From NCBI GenBank assembly GCA_029881615.1, contig JAOUMF010000053.1, positions 1 to 8,619 on the forward strand: 8,619 bases of DNA. Reading direction: 5' to 3'. The notes below the pieces were generated by a model, which had not been told where the DNA came from, did not search any database, and saw nothing but the letters and a program-made list of their open reading frames with translations. The position numbers and the translations under genes were made by a program. Below, piece after piece: positions 1 through 6,687 of this stretch (position 1 is the first letter of the stretch; the number at the start of each line of letters is the position of its first letter). This DNA is from Alphaproteobacteria bacterium (GTDB lineage: Bacteria > Pseudomonadota > Alphaproteobacteria > UBA8366 > JADFVY01).

Positions 1-56
1 ACCTGATCGCCGATCTGGAGGCCGGACTGGAGAGAATGGGAAAGGCCGCGAAATGA
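1..56 (+). CDS. C-terminal end of an upstream gene, probably a Cys/Met-metabolism PLP enzyme (partial)
   Basis: The frame ending at the TGA at 54-56 is open from the window edge and reads [17 protein letters not shown]. This resembles the extreme C-terminus of trans-sulfuration PLP enzymes such as cystathionine beta-lyase or gamma-synthase, which often end in a DLIADLE-type helix. Only 17 residues are visible, so the family call is an inference. Its stop overlaps the hisI start in an ATGA arrangement, which indicates that the two genes are co-transcribed and probably translationally coupled. Confidence 0.5.
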   Translation, partial: LIADLEAGLERMGKAAK

Positions 57-418
57 CGGCAAGCGAAATCACCGCCGCGATTCAGTTCAACGCCGACGGG
101 CTGGTGCCCGCCATCGCCCAGCAACATGACAGCGGCGAGGTGTTGATGATGGCCTGGATGAACGCGGAATCGGTCGCCGAGACGCTGGCCACGGGCCGCG
201 TCTGCTACTGGTCGCGCTCGCGAGGCAAACTATGGCGCAAGGGCGAAAGCTCGGGACATGAGCAGCATCTAAGAGAGATGCGCGTCGATTGCGACGCCGA
301 CACGCTATTGCTGCTGGTCGACCAGACCGGCCCAGCCTGCCACACCAACCGCCGAAACTGCTTCTACCGGGCGGTGCGCGACGGTGAGTTGGTAACGATT
401 GCCGAGCCGGTGGCTTAG
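53..418 (+). CDS. hisI: Phosphoribosyl-AMP cyclohydrolase HisI
   Basis: HisI opens the adenine ring of phosphoribosyl-AMP to give ProFAR (5'-ProFAR), the third step of histidine biosynthesis, in the cytoplasm. The 121-residue length is that of a stand-alone HisI without a fused HisE domain. Family hallmarks are clear: [10 protein letters not shown] (28-37), a [18 protein letters not shown] block (52-69), the metal site DCDAD (79-83) with Asp79, Asp81 and Asp83 as expected Mg ligands, and Cys80, Cys96 and Cys103 as expected zinc ligands. One small oddity is GPACHTN (93-99), where most relatives have CHTG. The start at 53 overlaps the stop of the preceding gene by four bases. The surroundings are not a histidine operon, which is common in alphaproteobacteria, where hisI is often separate from the main his genes. 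Confidence 0.96.
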   Translation: MTASEITAAIQFNADGLVPAIAQQHDSGEVLMMAWMNAESVAETLATGRVCYWSRSRGKLWRKGESSGHEQHLREMRVDCDADTLLLLVDQTGPACHTNRRNCFYRAVRDGELVTIAEPVA

Positions 419-422
419 GAAA

Positions 423-968
423 ATGCGCGAGGCGTTAAAGCCTCATCCGAACTCGCGATGCATGGCGGCGACGGGCGTCGAAGCGGAAGCTGCGCGTCCC
501 GGCTCCGATAGCCTGCTATTACGCTTTATCGTGACCGGCGTGATCGCCGATCTGTTTTTGCCGCCCGCGACCGCGACCGAACGTACCGACGAACTCTGGC
601 GCCACACCTGCTTCGAGGCGTTCGTCCGCGCTGGGCCGGGCACTGCCTATTACGAGTTCAACTTTGCGCCTTCAACGCAGTGGGCGGCGTATCGTTTCGA
701 CGGCTATCGATGCGGAATGAGTGTTGCAAGCACCATGGGCGCGCCCCGTATCGAGGTGCGGTCGGACGGCGGGTCTTACGAATTGCAGGCCTCGCTGGCG
801 CTCGACCACCTGCCCGACCTCCCTCGCGATGCCGCATGGCGGCTGGGCCTGTCGGCGGTGATTGAGGAGGCGGATGGCAACATCTCCTACTGGGCCCTCG
901 CCCATCCGCCCGGCAAGCCGGATTTTCATCATTCCGATTGCTTTACGCTCGAACTTCCATCAGCTTGA
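423..968 (+). CDS. DOMON-like domain protein
   Basis: This encodes 181 residues with no signal peptide or membrane segment. The sequence resembles the bacterial DOMON-like family, a beta-sandwich related to haem- or sugar-binding DOMON domains. Typical landmarks are an N-terminal LKPHP, then LWRHTCFEAFV, YYEFNFAPSTQWAAYRFDGYR and a C-terminal WALAHPPGKPDFHHSDCF segment. The cluster of His, Cys and Asp in that last block is typical of the family and could bind a ligand or metal, but no biochemical function is established that I know of. I chose the ATG at 423 because the family begins with an RxALxPHP-type sequence. An AGGA lies just upstream, at a short spacing of two bases, and an in-frame ATG further upstream at 399 would lie inside hisI. 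The next gene starts five bases after the stop, so this protein is probably made together with the NamZ-like protein. Confidence 0.85.
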   Translation: MREALKPHPNSRCMAATGVEAEAARPGSDSLLLRFIVTGVIADLFLPPATATERTDELWRHTCFEAFVRAGPGTAYYEFNFAPSTQWAAYRFDGYRCGMSVASTMGAPRIEVRSDGGSYELQASLALDHLPDLPRDAAWRLGLSAVIEEADGNISYWALAHPPGKPDFHHSDCFTLELPSA

Positions 969-973
969 CGACC

Positions 974-2176
974 ATGAAATTTGGCATCGATCGACTTCTT
1001 TCCGAACCCGCCCTGCGCGCGCCGCTCCACGGCAAGCGCGTGGCGTTGCTGGCCCATCCCGCTTCGGTCACGGAAGACCTGACGCATTCTCTCGACGCAC
1101 TGGGCGCATGCGATGACATCAAGCTCTCGGCCGCCTTCGGCCCGCAACACGGTCTGCGCGGCGACAAGCAGGACAACATGGTCGAGTCATCCGACTTCGA
1201 CGACCCCGTGCATGGCATTCCGGTGTTCAGCCTCTATGGCGAGGTGCGGCGGCCGACCGATGCGATGATGGACAGTTTCGACGTTCTGCTGGTCGATCTG
1301 CAGGATCTGGGCTGCCGCATCTATACCTTCGTCACCACCCTGCGATACGTGCTGGAGGCGGCGGCAACCCACGGCAAGGCGGTCTGGGTGCTGGACCGCC
1401 CCAATCCCGCCGGCCGGCCGGTGGAGGGCCTGCGGCTGCGCGCGGGCTGGGAGAGCTTCGTCGGCGCCGGCCCGCTGCCCATGCGCCACGGGCTGACGCT
1501 GGGCGAGTTGGGGCTCTGGTTTATAGAAACCCTGAAGCTGGACGTGGAATACCGCATCATCGAAATGCACGGCTGGCAGCCGGACACGGCGCCGGGTTAC
1601 GGCTGGCCACTGGGCGAGCGCATCTGGGTCAATCCCAGCCCCAACGCCCCGAACCTGACCATGGCGCGCGCCTATGCCGGGACCGTGATGCTGGAGGGCG
1701 CGACCCTGTCTGAAGGGCGCGGCACGACCCGGCCGCTGGAACTGTTCGGCGCGCCCGATATTGATGCGCGGCGAGTGATCGCGGAAATGCGGGCCCTGGC
1801 GCCGGCATGGCTGCGCGGCTGCATCCTGCGAGACTGCTGGTTCGAGCCCACCTTCCACAAGCATGTGGGCGAACTATGCAACGGCGTGCAGATCCATTGC
1901 GAGGGCACGGCCTACGAGCACGACGCGTTCCGCCCCTGGCGGCTGCAGACGCTGGCCTTCAAGGCGATCCGACGTCTGTATCCGGACTACCCGCTGTGGC
2001 GGGACTTCCCTTACGAATACGAGGAAGGCAAGCTGGCCATCGACGTCATCAACGGCGGCCCGGGCTTACGCGAATGGGTGGATAACGCGGCCGCAACGCC
2101 CGCGGACCTGGACGCGCTGGCCACCCCGGACGAGGAGTCGTGGACCTCGGAGCGCAAGGCGTATCTGCGGTATTAG
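974..2176 (+). CDS. DUF1343 / NamZ-family protein (GH171), putative exo-beta-N-acetylmuramidase
   Basis: This encodes 400 residues, the usual size for the DUF1343 family. Characterised members (NamZ, GH171) remove non-reducing terminal MurNAc from peptidoglycan fragments during wall recycling. Family blocks seen are GIDRLL (4-9), GKRVALLAHPASV (20-32), FGPQHGLRGDKQDNM (55-69), SLYGEVRRPT, VLLVDLQDLGCRIYTFVTTL, VLDRPNPAGR, WVNPSPNAPNL and EGRGTTRPLELFGAP. Two points differ from the secreted Gram-positive enzymes. There is no signal peptide, which suggests a cytoplasmic protein, and the usual PEHG motif reads PQHG (Gln58). The start at 974 fits the family N-terminus; an in-frame ATG at 938 would overlap the DOMON-like gene. 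Pairing with the DOMON-like gene suggests a shared role in processing muropeptides or another glycan. The family assignment is sure, the exact substrate is not. Confidence 0.9.
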   Translation: MKFGIDRLLSEPALRAPLHGKRVALLAHPASVTEDLTHSLDALGACDDIKLSAAFGPQHGLRGDKQDNMVESSDFDDPVHGIPVFSLYGEVRRPTDAMMDSFDVLLVDLQDLGCRIYTFVTTLRYVLEAAATHGKAVWVLDRPNPAGRPVEGLRLRAGWESFVGAGPLPMRHGLTLGELGLWFIETLKLDVEYRIIEMHGWQPDTAPGYGWPLGERIWVNPSPNAPNLTMARAYAGTVMLEGATLSEGRGTTRPLELFGAPDIDARRVIAEMRALAPAWLRGCILRDCWFEPTFHKHVGELCNGVQIHCEGTAYEHDAFRPWRLQTLAFKAIRRLYPDYPLWRDFPYEYEEGKLAIDVINGGPGLREWVDNAAATPADLDALATPDEESWTSERKAYLRY

Positions 2177-2189
2177 GGGCATTTCAGTT

Positions 2190-2762
2190 ATGAAAAAATA
2201 CGCTCCCATCGACGTTGACGGCAATGATCTGCAAATTGGCGACTGGGTGCGTGTACTGGCGGTGCCGCTATCGATCCGCGGCATGCCGGACGAGTCGATA
2301 GACGCGTTTTGCAGAGCCGTGGGCAACACGCTTCAGATCGAGGCATTCGATAACACAGGCTGCATGGAGCTCGATATGTGGCCGAAAGTCAGTACGGACA
2401 CCATCTGGCTGGAGCCATATTGCGTCAAGAGATCCCGCAGATACAAGAAACTGAGCAAAGCCTTTCAACGCACCCTTGAACTGAAGAACGCCCCTCTTCC
2501 GCCGAGCTACGAGGTCAGTTTCGACCTGCGTCTGAAGGAGGGTGCGGATTTGGAGGCGTTTGGCCACGAAATCCTGGCGTTCGGATATGGCGGCGGCTTT
2601 TCGAGTTGGCCTGACGACAGGCGGATCAAGGGATCGGTCCATGCCGACAAATCGGACCCCGATGCCATCGGGATGCTGAACGACGCCCGTCGTTTCATCG
2701 CGGAATCGGACCAGGTCAGCACCCGAAATATGGGTGAGATCGCCGAAACCGGCGGCGACTGA
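2190..2762 (+). CDS. Uncharacterised two-part protein (SH3-like N-terminus, possible ferredoxin-like C-terminus)
   Basis: This encodes 190 residues in the same direction as, and 13 bases after, the NamZ-like gene. An AGGGG (2175-2179) lies ten bases before the ATG and supports this start; longer in-frame extensions would run through the NamZ gene. No signal peptide or membrane helix is visible. Residues 1-80 look like a small beta-barrel: DGNDLQIGDWVRVLAVP, then a segment with TIWLEPYCV, reminiscent of SH3/KOW-like hypothetical proteins. A basic linker (KRSRRYKK, 80-87) follows. Residues 106-175 (YEVSFDLRL, then FGHEILAFGYGGGF, then IKGSVHA and a final helix) suggest a beta-alpha-beta-beta-alpha domain of ferredoxin-like type. 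I do not recognise a named family and assign no function. The basic linker would suit nucleic-acid contact, but that is speculation. Confidence 0.75.
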   Translation: MKKYAPIDVDGNDLQIGDWVRVLAVPLSIRGMPDESIDAFCRAVGNTLQIEAFDNTGCMELDMWPKVSTDTIWLEPYCVKRSRRYKKLSKAFQRTLELKNAPLPPSYEVSFDLRLKEGADLEAFGHEILAFGYGGGFSSWPDDRRIKGSVHADKSDPDAIGMLNDARRFIAESDQVSTRNMGEIAETGGD

Positions 2763-2783
2763 GTTGAACGAATTCTGGACTGC

Positions 2784-2808
2784 CTCCGTAAACCCACATG
2801 CAACGGAG
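2784..2808 (+). repeat. Inverted repeat in the modA leader covering a GGAG
   Basis: CTCCGT (2784-2789) and ACGGAG (2803-2808) can form a six-pair stem with a 13-base loop. There is no T tract, so it is not an intrinsic terminator. The right arm contains the GGAG that would serve as ribosome-binding site for a possible 20-codon ORF at 2814-2876, so the stem could mask it. The remaining gap up to modA holds no other recognisable element apart from a short GACGA-AA-TCGTC inverted repeat at 2875-2886. No ModE-type or molybdenum-cofactor riboswitch motif was recognised. Confidence 0.35.
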
Positions 2809-2891
2809 ACGCGATGCAGGCGTTTCAAAGTATGAACTCACGCCTGTGTTCGCCCAAACCACCCCGCCCCGATTGACGAAATCGTCTTGCC

Positions 2892-3668
2892 ATGCCTAAG
2901 TCTTTTGCCATGAGGTTCCTGCGATTCACATGCGGCGTCGCCGCTCTGCTGGCCGTTCTATTCGGGAACGCGCACGCTGACAGTTCGCAACCGTTGACCG
3001 TTTTTGCCGCCGCCAGCACAGCGGGGACCCTGGAAGAAGTGGCCAGTCTGTACGAAGCCGCCGGGCATGCCCGGTTCAGGGCCGTCTACGCGAGTTCGGG
3101 CGTACTGGCCCGCCAGATTGCCAACGGGGCGCCGGCAGACCTCTATCTTTCGGCCAACGCGACCTGGATGGACTGGCTGGCCGAGCGCGGCGCCGTGGAC
3201 GGTGATCCCATCCCCCTGCTCGGCAACCGCCTGGTGCTGATACAGGCCGTGGGGACATCACCCCTGTCGCTGGACGACACCCTTCCCGCGGCACTTGCAA
3301 ACGGCCGCCTGGCAATGGGCGATCCGGACCATGTTCCTGCCGGAATCTATGCCAGGCAGGCGTTGGAATCCATGGGGTTGTGGCCCGCCTTGTCGCCGCT
3401 GGCCGTGCGAATGAAGGATGTGCGGGCCGCGCTCCTGCTGGTGCAACGGGGCGAAGCCGCGGCGGGAATCGTCTATGAAAGCGATGCGCTGGGCGATGAA
3501 CGACTGCAGGTCGCGGCCACATTCCCCGACGGCAGCCACGATCCGATCCGCTACAGCGTGGCCGTCATGAAGGAAGGAAACCGCGATGCCGCCCGGCGCC
3601 TGCTCGATTTCCTGCGTAGGCCGGAAAGCGCCGAGGTTTTCCGCCGCCACGGCTTCGGTCTGGAATAG
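2892..3668 (+). CDS. modA: Molybdate ABC transporter periplasmic binding protein ModA
   Basis: ModA captures molybdate (and usually tungstate) in the periplasm and delivers it to ModBC. The 258-residue protein has a typical signal peptide: a basic start, a hydrophobic core around residues 14-25, and probable cleavage after AHA (residue 29). The mature N-terminus LTVFAAAST and the YASSGVLARQIANGAPADLYLSA block are family hallmarks. Ser42 and Ser69 are the expected oxyanion-binding serines, and the later GDPDHVPAGIYARQAL and GIVYESDA segments correspond to the second half of the binding cleft, the latter supplying the conserved Tyr. An alternative start is Met7 (2910), which leaves an equally good signal peptide; neither start has a strong Shine-Dalgarno. 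modB follows after five bases. Confidence 0.96.
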   Translation: MPKSFAMRFLRFTCGVAALLAVLFGNAHADSSQPLTVFAAASTAGTLEEVASLYEAAGHARFRAVYASSGVLARQIANGAPADLYLSANATWMDWLAERGAVDGDPIPLLGNRLVLIQAVGTSPLSLDDTLPAALANGRLAMGDPDHVPAGIYARQALESMGLWPALSPLAVRMKDVRAALLLVQRGEAAAGIVYESDALGDERLQVAATFPDGSHDPIRYSVAVMKEGNRDAARRLLDFLRRPESAEVFRRHGFGLE

Positions 3669-3673
3669 AGTCC

Positions 3674-4372
3674 ATGGATTGGCTCACACCCCTTGAAATC
3701 GAAGCGTTGGGCCTCAGCTTGCGGGTCGCGGTAGTCGGCGTGCTCTGCTCCCTGCCCTTCGGACTGGCGGCGGCCTGGCTGCTGGCTCGCCGCGACTTTC
3801 CGGGCAAGTCGCTGGTGGACGGGATCATCCATCTGCCGCTGGTGGTACCGCCTGTCGTGGTCGGTTACCTGCTGCTGGTGGCGCTGGGGAGGCGCGGGCC
3901 GATCGGCGGCTGGCTGTATGACAGTTTTGGCGTCACCATCGCCTTCACCTGGAAGGGTGCCGCAATCGCGGCCGCAGTTATGGCCTTCCCGCTGATGGTG
4001 CGCGCCATGCGGCTATCGCTGGAATCGGTCGACCGGCGCCTGGAGGCCGCGGCGCGCACGCTGGGCGCGGGGCGGGCCAGGGTGTTCGCGACAATCACGC
4101 TGCCGCTGATGGCGCCGGGAATCCTGGCCGGCGTCGTGCTGGCCTTTGCCCGGGCACTGGGCGAGTTCGGCGCGACGATCACCTTCGTGTCCAACATTCC
4201 CGGCGAAACCCGCACCCTGCCCATCGCGCTCTATGCCCTGACACAGACACCGGACGGCGAAGCCGCGGCGGCGCGGCTGGCGGTGATTTCGGTTATGCTG
4301 GCCCTGGCGGCGATCATCGCCTCGGAGTGGATTGCCCGGCGCATGGCGCGGCGGCTGGAGGGTGGGACATGA
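3674..4372 (+). CDS. modB: Molybdate ABC transporter permease ModB
   Basis: ModB is the inner-membrane channel subunit, which dimerises and receives molybdate from ModA. The 232-residue protein is all hydrophobic segments and short loops, about five membrane helices, with clear ones near residues 12-37, 48-71, 95-113, 145-165 and 203-222. The ABC coupling motif is present as EAAARTLG (124-131) followed by ITLPL (141-145), which contacts the ModC ATPase. LARALGEFGATITFVSNIPGETRTLP-type sequence near residues 160-180 is characteristic of ModB. The start at 3674 lies five bases after modA, and its TGA overlaps the modC ATG, so ModB and ModC are probably translated in coupled fashion. Confidence 0.96.
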   Translation: MDWLTPLEIEALGLSLRVAVVGVLCSLPFGLAAAWLLARRDFPGKSLVDGIIHLPLVVPPVVVGYLLLVALGRRGPIGGWLYDSFGVTIAFTWKGAAIAAAVMAFPLMVRAMRLSLESVDRRLEAAARTLGAGRARVFATITLPLMAPGILAGVVLAFARALGEFGATITFVSNIPGETRTLPIALYALTQTPDGEAAAARLAVISVMLALAAIIASEWIARRMARRLEGGT

Positions 4373-5460
4373 TCCAGGTCGATGTCCGCCGCAAGATGGG
4401 GGATTTCACCCTTCAGGCCGCTTTCAACAGCCCGCCGGGGGGCATCACCGCCCTGTTTGGTCGGTCGGGCGCCGGCAAGACCGCGCTGATCAACCTGCTG
4501 GCCGGGCTGGACCGCCCCGACGAAGGCCGCATCGTGGTGGACGGCGTGGTGCTGTTCGATTCCGATGCCGGTATCGACCTGCCACCCGAACAGCGCCGGT
4601 TGGGCTATGTCTTCCAGGAAGGCCGCCTGTTCCCCCATATGTCGGTGCGCCGCAACCTGGCCTATGGCATGAAGGGCAAGGACGGCGCGGCGGATTTCGA
4701 CCGTATTGTTGCGTTGCTGGATATCGGCGCCTTGCTGGACCGCACACCCCGCGCCCTTTCGGGCGGCGAAAAACAGCGTGTGGCCATCGGCCGCGCGCTT
4801 TTGGCCAGCCCCCGACTGGTGCTGATGGACGAACCGTTGGCTGCTCTCGATATGGGTCTGAAAGCCGAGATTCTGCCCTATATCGAACGGCTGCGCGACG
4901 AGTTGGCCATCCCGATCGTCTATGTCAGCCATGCCATGGAGGAAATCGTCCGCCTGGCCGATACGCTGGTCATCATGTCCGATGGCAAGGTTGCCGCCGT
5001 CGGACCGGTGGATGAATTGATGAGTCGCCTGGATTTGCGCCCGCTGACCGGTCGCTACGAGGCCGGCGCGGTGCTGACCGTAACGGTCGAGGGGCATGAC
5101 CTTAATCGAGCCGTCACGAGTCTCTCTTTTGCCGGCATGACGATGCTGGTTCCCCATGCCGATATTCCGGTCGGCGAGGAACTGCGCATCCGTGTTCGAG
5201 CGCGAGACGTATCGCTGGCCCTGACCGCGCCCACGGATATCAGTATCCTGAACATCTTCCCCGGCCGTGTCATGGAGATCAGCGACCGCAAGGATGGCCA
5301 GATGGACGTTATCGTCGATGTCGGGGCAAAAATCTGGGCCCGCGTCACACGCCTGGCGGTAACCCGCCTGGCGCTGGTGCCTGGCATGGAAATCCATGCC
5401 CTGGTCAAGGCAGTGGCCATAGATCGGCAGAGTTTTGGCCGAAGGATAAAGCCGCGGTAG
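4369..5460 (+). CDS. modC: Molybdate ABC transporter ATP-binding protein ModC
   Basis: ModC is the cytoplasmic ATPase of the importer. The 363-residue length fits a nucleotide-binding domain plus a C-terminal molybdate-sensing Mop domain. Visible motifs are Walker A GRSGAGKT (31-38), Q-loop Gln83, signature LSGGEKQR (130-137), Walker B LVLMDEP (150-156), D-loop LAALD (157-161) and H-loop His188. FQEGRLFPHMSVRRNL after the Q-loop is typical of ModC. The C-terminal part from about residue 292 (SILNIFPGRV) to 360 matches a Mop domain, which in this family can bind oxyanion and inhibit transport. The ATG at 4369 overlaps the modB stop (ATGA). I reject an upstream in-frame ATG at 4327 because it lies inside modB and adds residues foreign to the family. 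Confidence 0.96.
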   Translation: MIQVDVRRKMGDFTLQAAFNSPPGGITALFGRSGAGKTALINLLAGLDRPDEGRIVVDGVVLFDSDAGIDLPPEQRRLGYVFQEGRLFPHMSVRRNLAYGMKGKDGAADFDRIVALLDIGALLDRTPRALSGGEKQRVAIGRALLASPRLVLMDEPLAALDMGLKAEILPYIERLRDELAIPIVYVSHAMEEIVRLADTLVIMSDGKVAAVGPVDELMSRLDLRPLTGRYEAGAVLTVTVEGHDLNRAVTSLSFAGMTMLVPHADIPVGEELRIRVRARDVSLALTAPTDISILNIFPGRVMEISDRKDGQMDVIVDVGAKIWARVTRLAVTRLALVPGMEIHALVKAVAIDRQSFGRRIKPR

Positions 5461-5474
5461 CTTAAGGAATACTC

Positions 5475-5561
5475 ATGCAACCCACCTGGCCAAGGGTAAG
5501 CATTTCTAAACGCCTGCCACCATATAATCACCGCTTGCCATTACTGAACGATATATCATGA
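5475..5561 (+). CDS. Possible 28-residue small ORF coupled to the PAP2 gene
   Basis: An ATG at 5475 sits six bases after AAGGA (5464-5468), a good Shine-Dalgarno. The frame runs 28 codons and stops at a TGA (5559-5561) that overlaps the next gene's ATG as ATGA. The peptide begins MQPTWPRVSISK, is basic and proline-rich, and matches nothing I recognise. The PAP2 gene has no convincing ribosome-binding site of its own, so this ORF may exist to deliver ribosomes to it, or it may be a leader peptide. It starts 14 bases after the modC stop, so readthrough from the mod operon would reach it. It could also be chance; the evidence is architecture only. Confidence 0.45.
   Translation: MQPTWPRVSISKRLPPYNHRLPLLNDIS
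5523..5528 (+). promoter_or_regulatory. Consensus -10 hexamer upstream of the PAP2 gene
   Basis: A perfect TATAAT occurs here, about 30 bases before the PAP2 start, in an AT-rich pocket that contrasts with the neighbouring mod genes. I see no good TTGACA-like element 16-18 bases upstream (the region reads around GCATTT), so this is at most a weak or activator-dependent promoter. A transcript starting from it would lack the small ORF's ATG and begin only about 20-25 bases before the PAP2 ATG. Confidence 0.25.
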
Positions 5562-6616
5562 ACGTTAACGTCCCGACCGCTCCGGCGGAAGTATCCGCGA
5601 TCGGCGTACATAATTGGGTGCGTCTGATAGCATGGCAACACCGCTATCTGGTTGCGATCATCATCGCATATGGCGGGTCCGCGCTGGCCACCGCGAGCTT
5701 CCATGACAACGTCCCGGTACAATTGCTTCTTGGAAACATCGTACTCATCTCGGCTGTTGGCATCGCGGGGATTTATGGCCTTGCCTGGTTCAGGCCGGGC
5801 TGGCTGGCACGCATCCTCCCCCCCGACGAACGGAATAACGGTCTACCGTCGCAGCGCCTTTTGCATGGACTATTCACAATTGTCCTGTTTCCCTTGTTTT
5901 TCGCCTCGTTTTCGGCGTTCAAAACAATGATTCCGATGATAAGTCCGTTTCGTTGGGACGGCGTCTTTGCCGCATGGGATGCCGCGCTACATGGCGGTAT
6001 CGATCCGTGGCGCCTGTTGCAGCCTGTTCTTGGGCACCCAGTGATTACCGTTGCGGTGGATTGGGTTTACGGTTTTTGGTTTCTCGTCGTGTTTGGCACA
6101 TTTCTCTGGCAGGCCTTTAGTTTCACGAACCCGGAAAGAAGGATGCGGTTCCTTTTGAGCTTCGTGCTGAGCTGGATCCTTATCGGCAGCGTCGCCGCCA
6201 TTTTGTTGTCCTCGGCCGGGCCAGTTTATCTTGCGCTATTGACGGGCGAAGAAACAGGATATGCCGACCTTCTGTCTTACCTGCAATTTGTCGATAGCCA
6301 CTACTCGATACTGGCGATAGATGCGCAAGAGATGTTGTGGAACACCTATTTGTCCGGAGAGCCACAACTGGGCCATGGTATTTCGGCCATGCCTAGCATG
6401 CATGTTGCGGCGGCGGTTCTCACTACCCTGCTAGCCTGGCGCGCGGGAAACCCGGCCAGGATCGGTACGGTCCTTTTCGTCACCGCCATTTTCCTGGGCT
6501 CCATACATCTTGGTTGGCATTACGCCATAGACGGCTATTTTGCCGCTGTCATGGCATTTGCGATCTGGAAAATGACAGGCATTCTTGCACGGCACTCACT
6601 GTTGTCCGATCGCTAA
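5558..6616 (+). CDS. PAP2-superfamily integral membrane phosphatase / phosphotransferase (PAP2_3-like)
   Basis: The 352-residue protein is polytopic, with hydrophobic segments near residues 30-48, 54-77, 101-121, 160-186, 199-220 and three more between 283 and 342. The acid-phosphatase core is AMPSMHVAAA (catalytic His282 in PSMH) followed by GSIHLGWHYAIDGY, where His321 and Asp325 complete the His-His-Asp site. FKTMIP (121-126) and the WDGVFAAWDAALHGGIDPWRLLQP block match the PAP2_3 branch, which includes inositol-phosphorylceramide-synthase-like enzymes. The classic Arg of the SRxxxxxHxxxD motif is not present; Ser315 occupies that position. Likely substrates are lipid phosphates or phospho-headgroup donors at the membrane surface, but the sequence does not say which. 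The gene is more AT-rich than modABC and may have a different history. The start at 5558 is chosen from the ATGA overlap; a clear Shine-Dalgarno is lacking. Confidence 0.85.
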   Translation: MNVNVPTAPAEVSAIGVHNWVRLIAWQHRYLVAIIIAYGGSALATASFHDNVPVQLLLGNIVLISAVGIAGIYGLAWFRPGWLARILPPDERNNGLPSQRLLHGLFTIVLFPLFFASFSAFKTMIPMISPFRWDGVFAAWDAALHGGIDPWRLLQPVLGHPVITVAVDWVYGFWFLVVFGTFLWQAFSFTNPERRMRFLLSFVLSWILIGSVAAILLSSAGPVYLALLTGEETGYADLLSYLQFVDSHYSILAIDAQEMLWNTYLSGEPQLGHGISAMPSMHVAAAVLTTLLAWRAGNPARIGTVLFVTAIFLGSIHLGWHYAIDGYFAAVMAFAIWKMTGILARHSLLSDR

Positions 6617-6629
6617 CCCTCCTGCATCT

Positions 6630-6643
6630 CCCGATGCCTCGGG
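6630..6643 (+). repeat. Small hairpin just after the PAP2 gene
   Basis: CCCGA (6630-6634) and TCGGG (6639-6643) form a five-pair stem with a TGCC tetraloop. An overlapping alternative stem, GCATC (6624-6628) with GATGC (6633-6637), competes with it. No T run follows, so it does not look like an intrinsic terminator. It might be a 3' processing or stability element of the PAP2 message. Confidence 0.3.
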
Positions 6644-6687
6644 CTCCACACTACACTAAAGATATATTACACAGCAATTATGGTGTG

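Noticed and set aside
1187..1864. A 225-codon minus-strand frame inside the NamZ-like gene
   Set aside because: Antisense shadow of a conserved gene, with no recognisable domain or ribosome-binding site.
2814..2876. A 20-codon ORF upstream of modA with a GGAG eight bases before it as an annotated gene
   Set aside because: Too short and without recognisable content to call a gene; kept only as a possible leader in the findings.
2763..2891. A ModE operator or molybdenum-cofactor riboswitch before modA
   Set aside because: I looked for TATATA-type ModE half-sites and a structured leader; neither is visible in this 129-base gap.
4231..5397. A 388-codon minus-strand open frame opposite modC
   Set aside because: It lies fully antisense to a well-supported modC, is rich in His, Gln and Arg as expected from a GC-rich antisense frame, and shows no family motif.
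6630..6643. Hairpin after the PAP2 gene as its terminator
   Set aside because: The stem is only five pairs and no T run follows.
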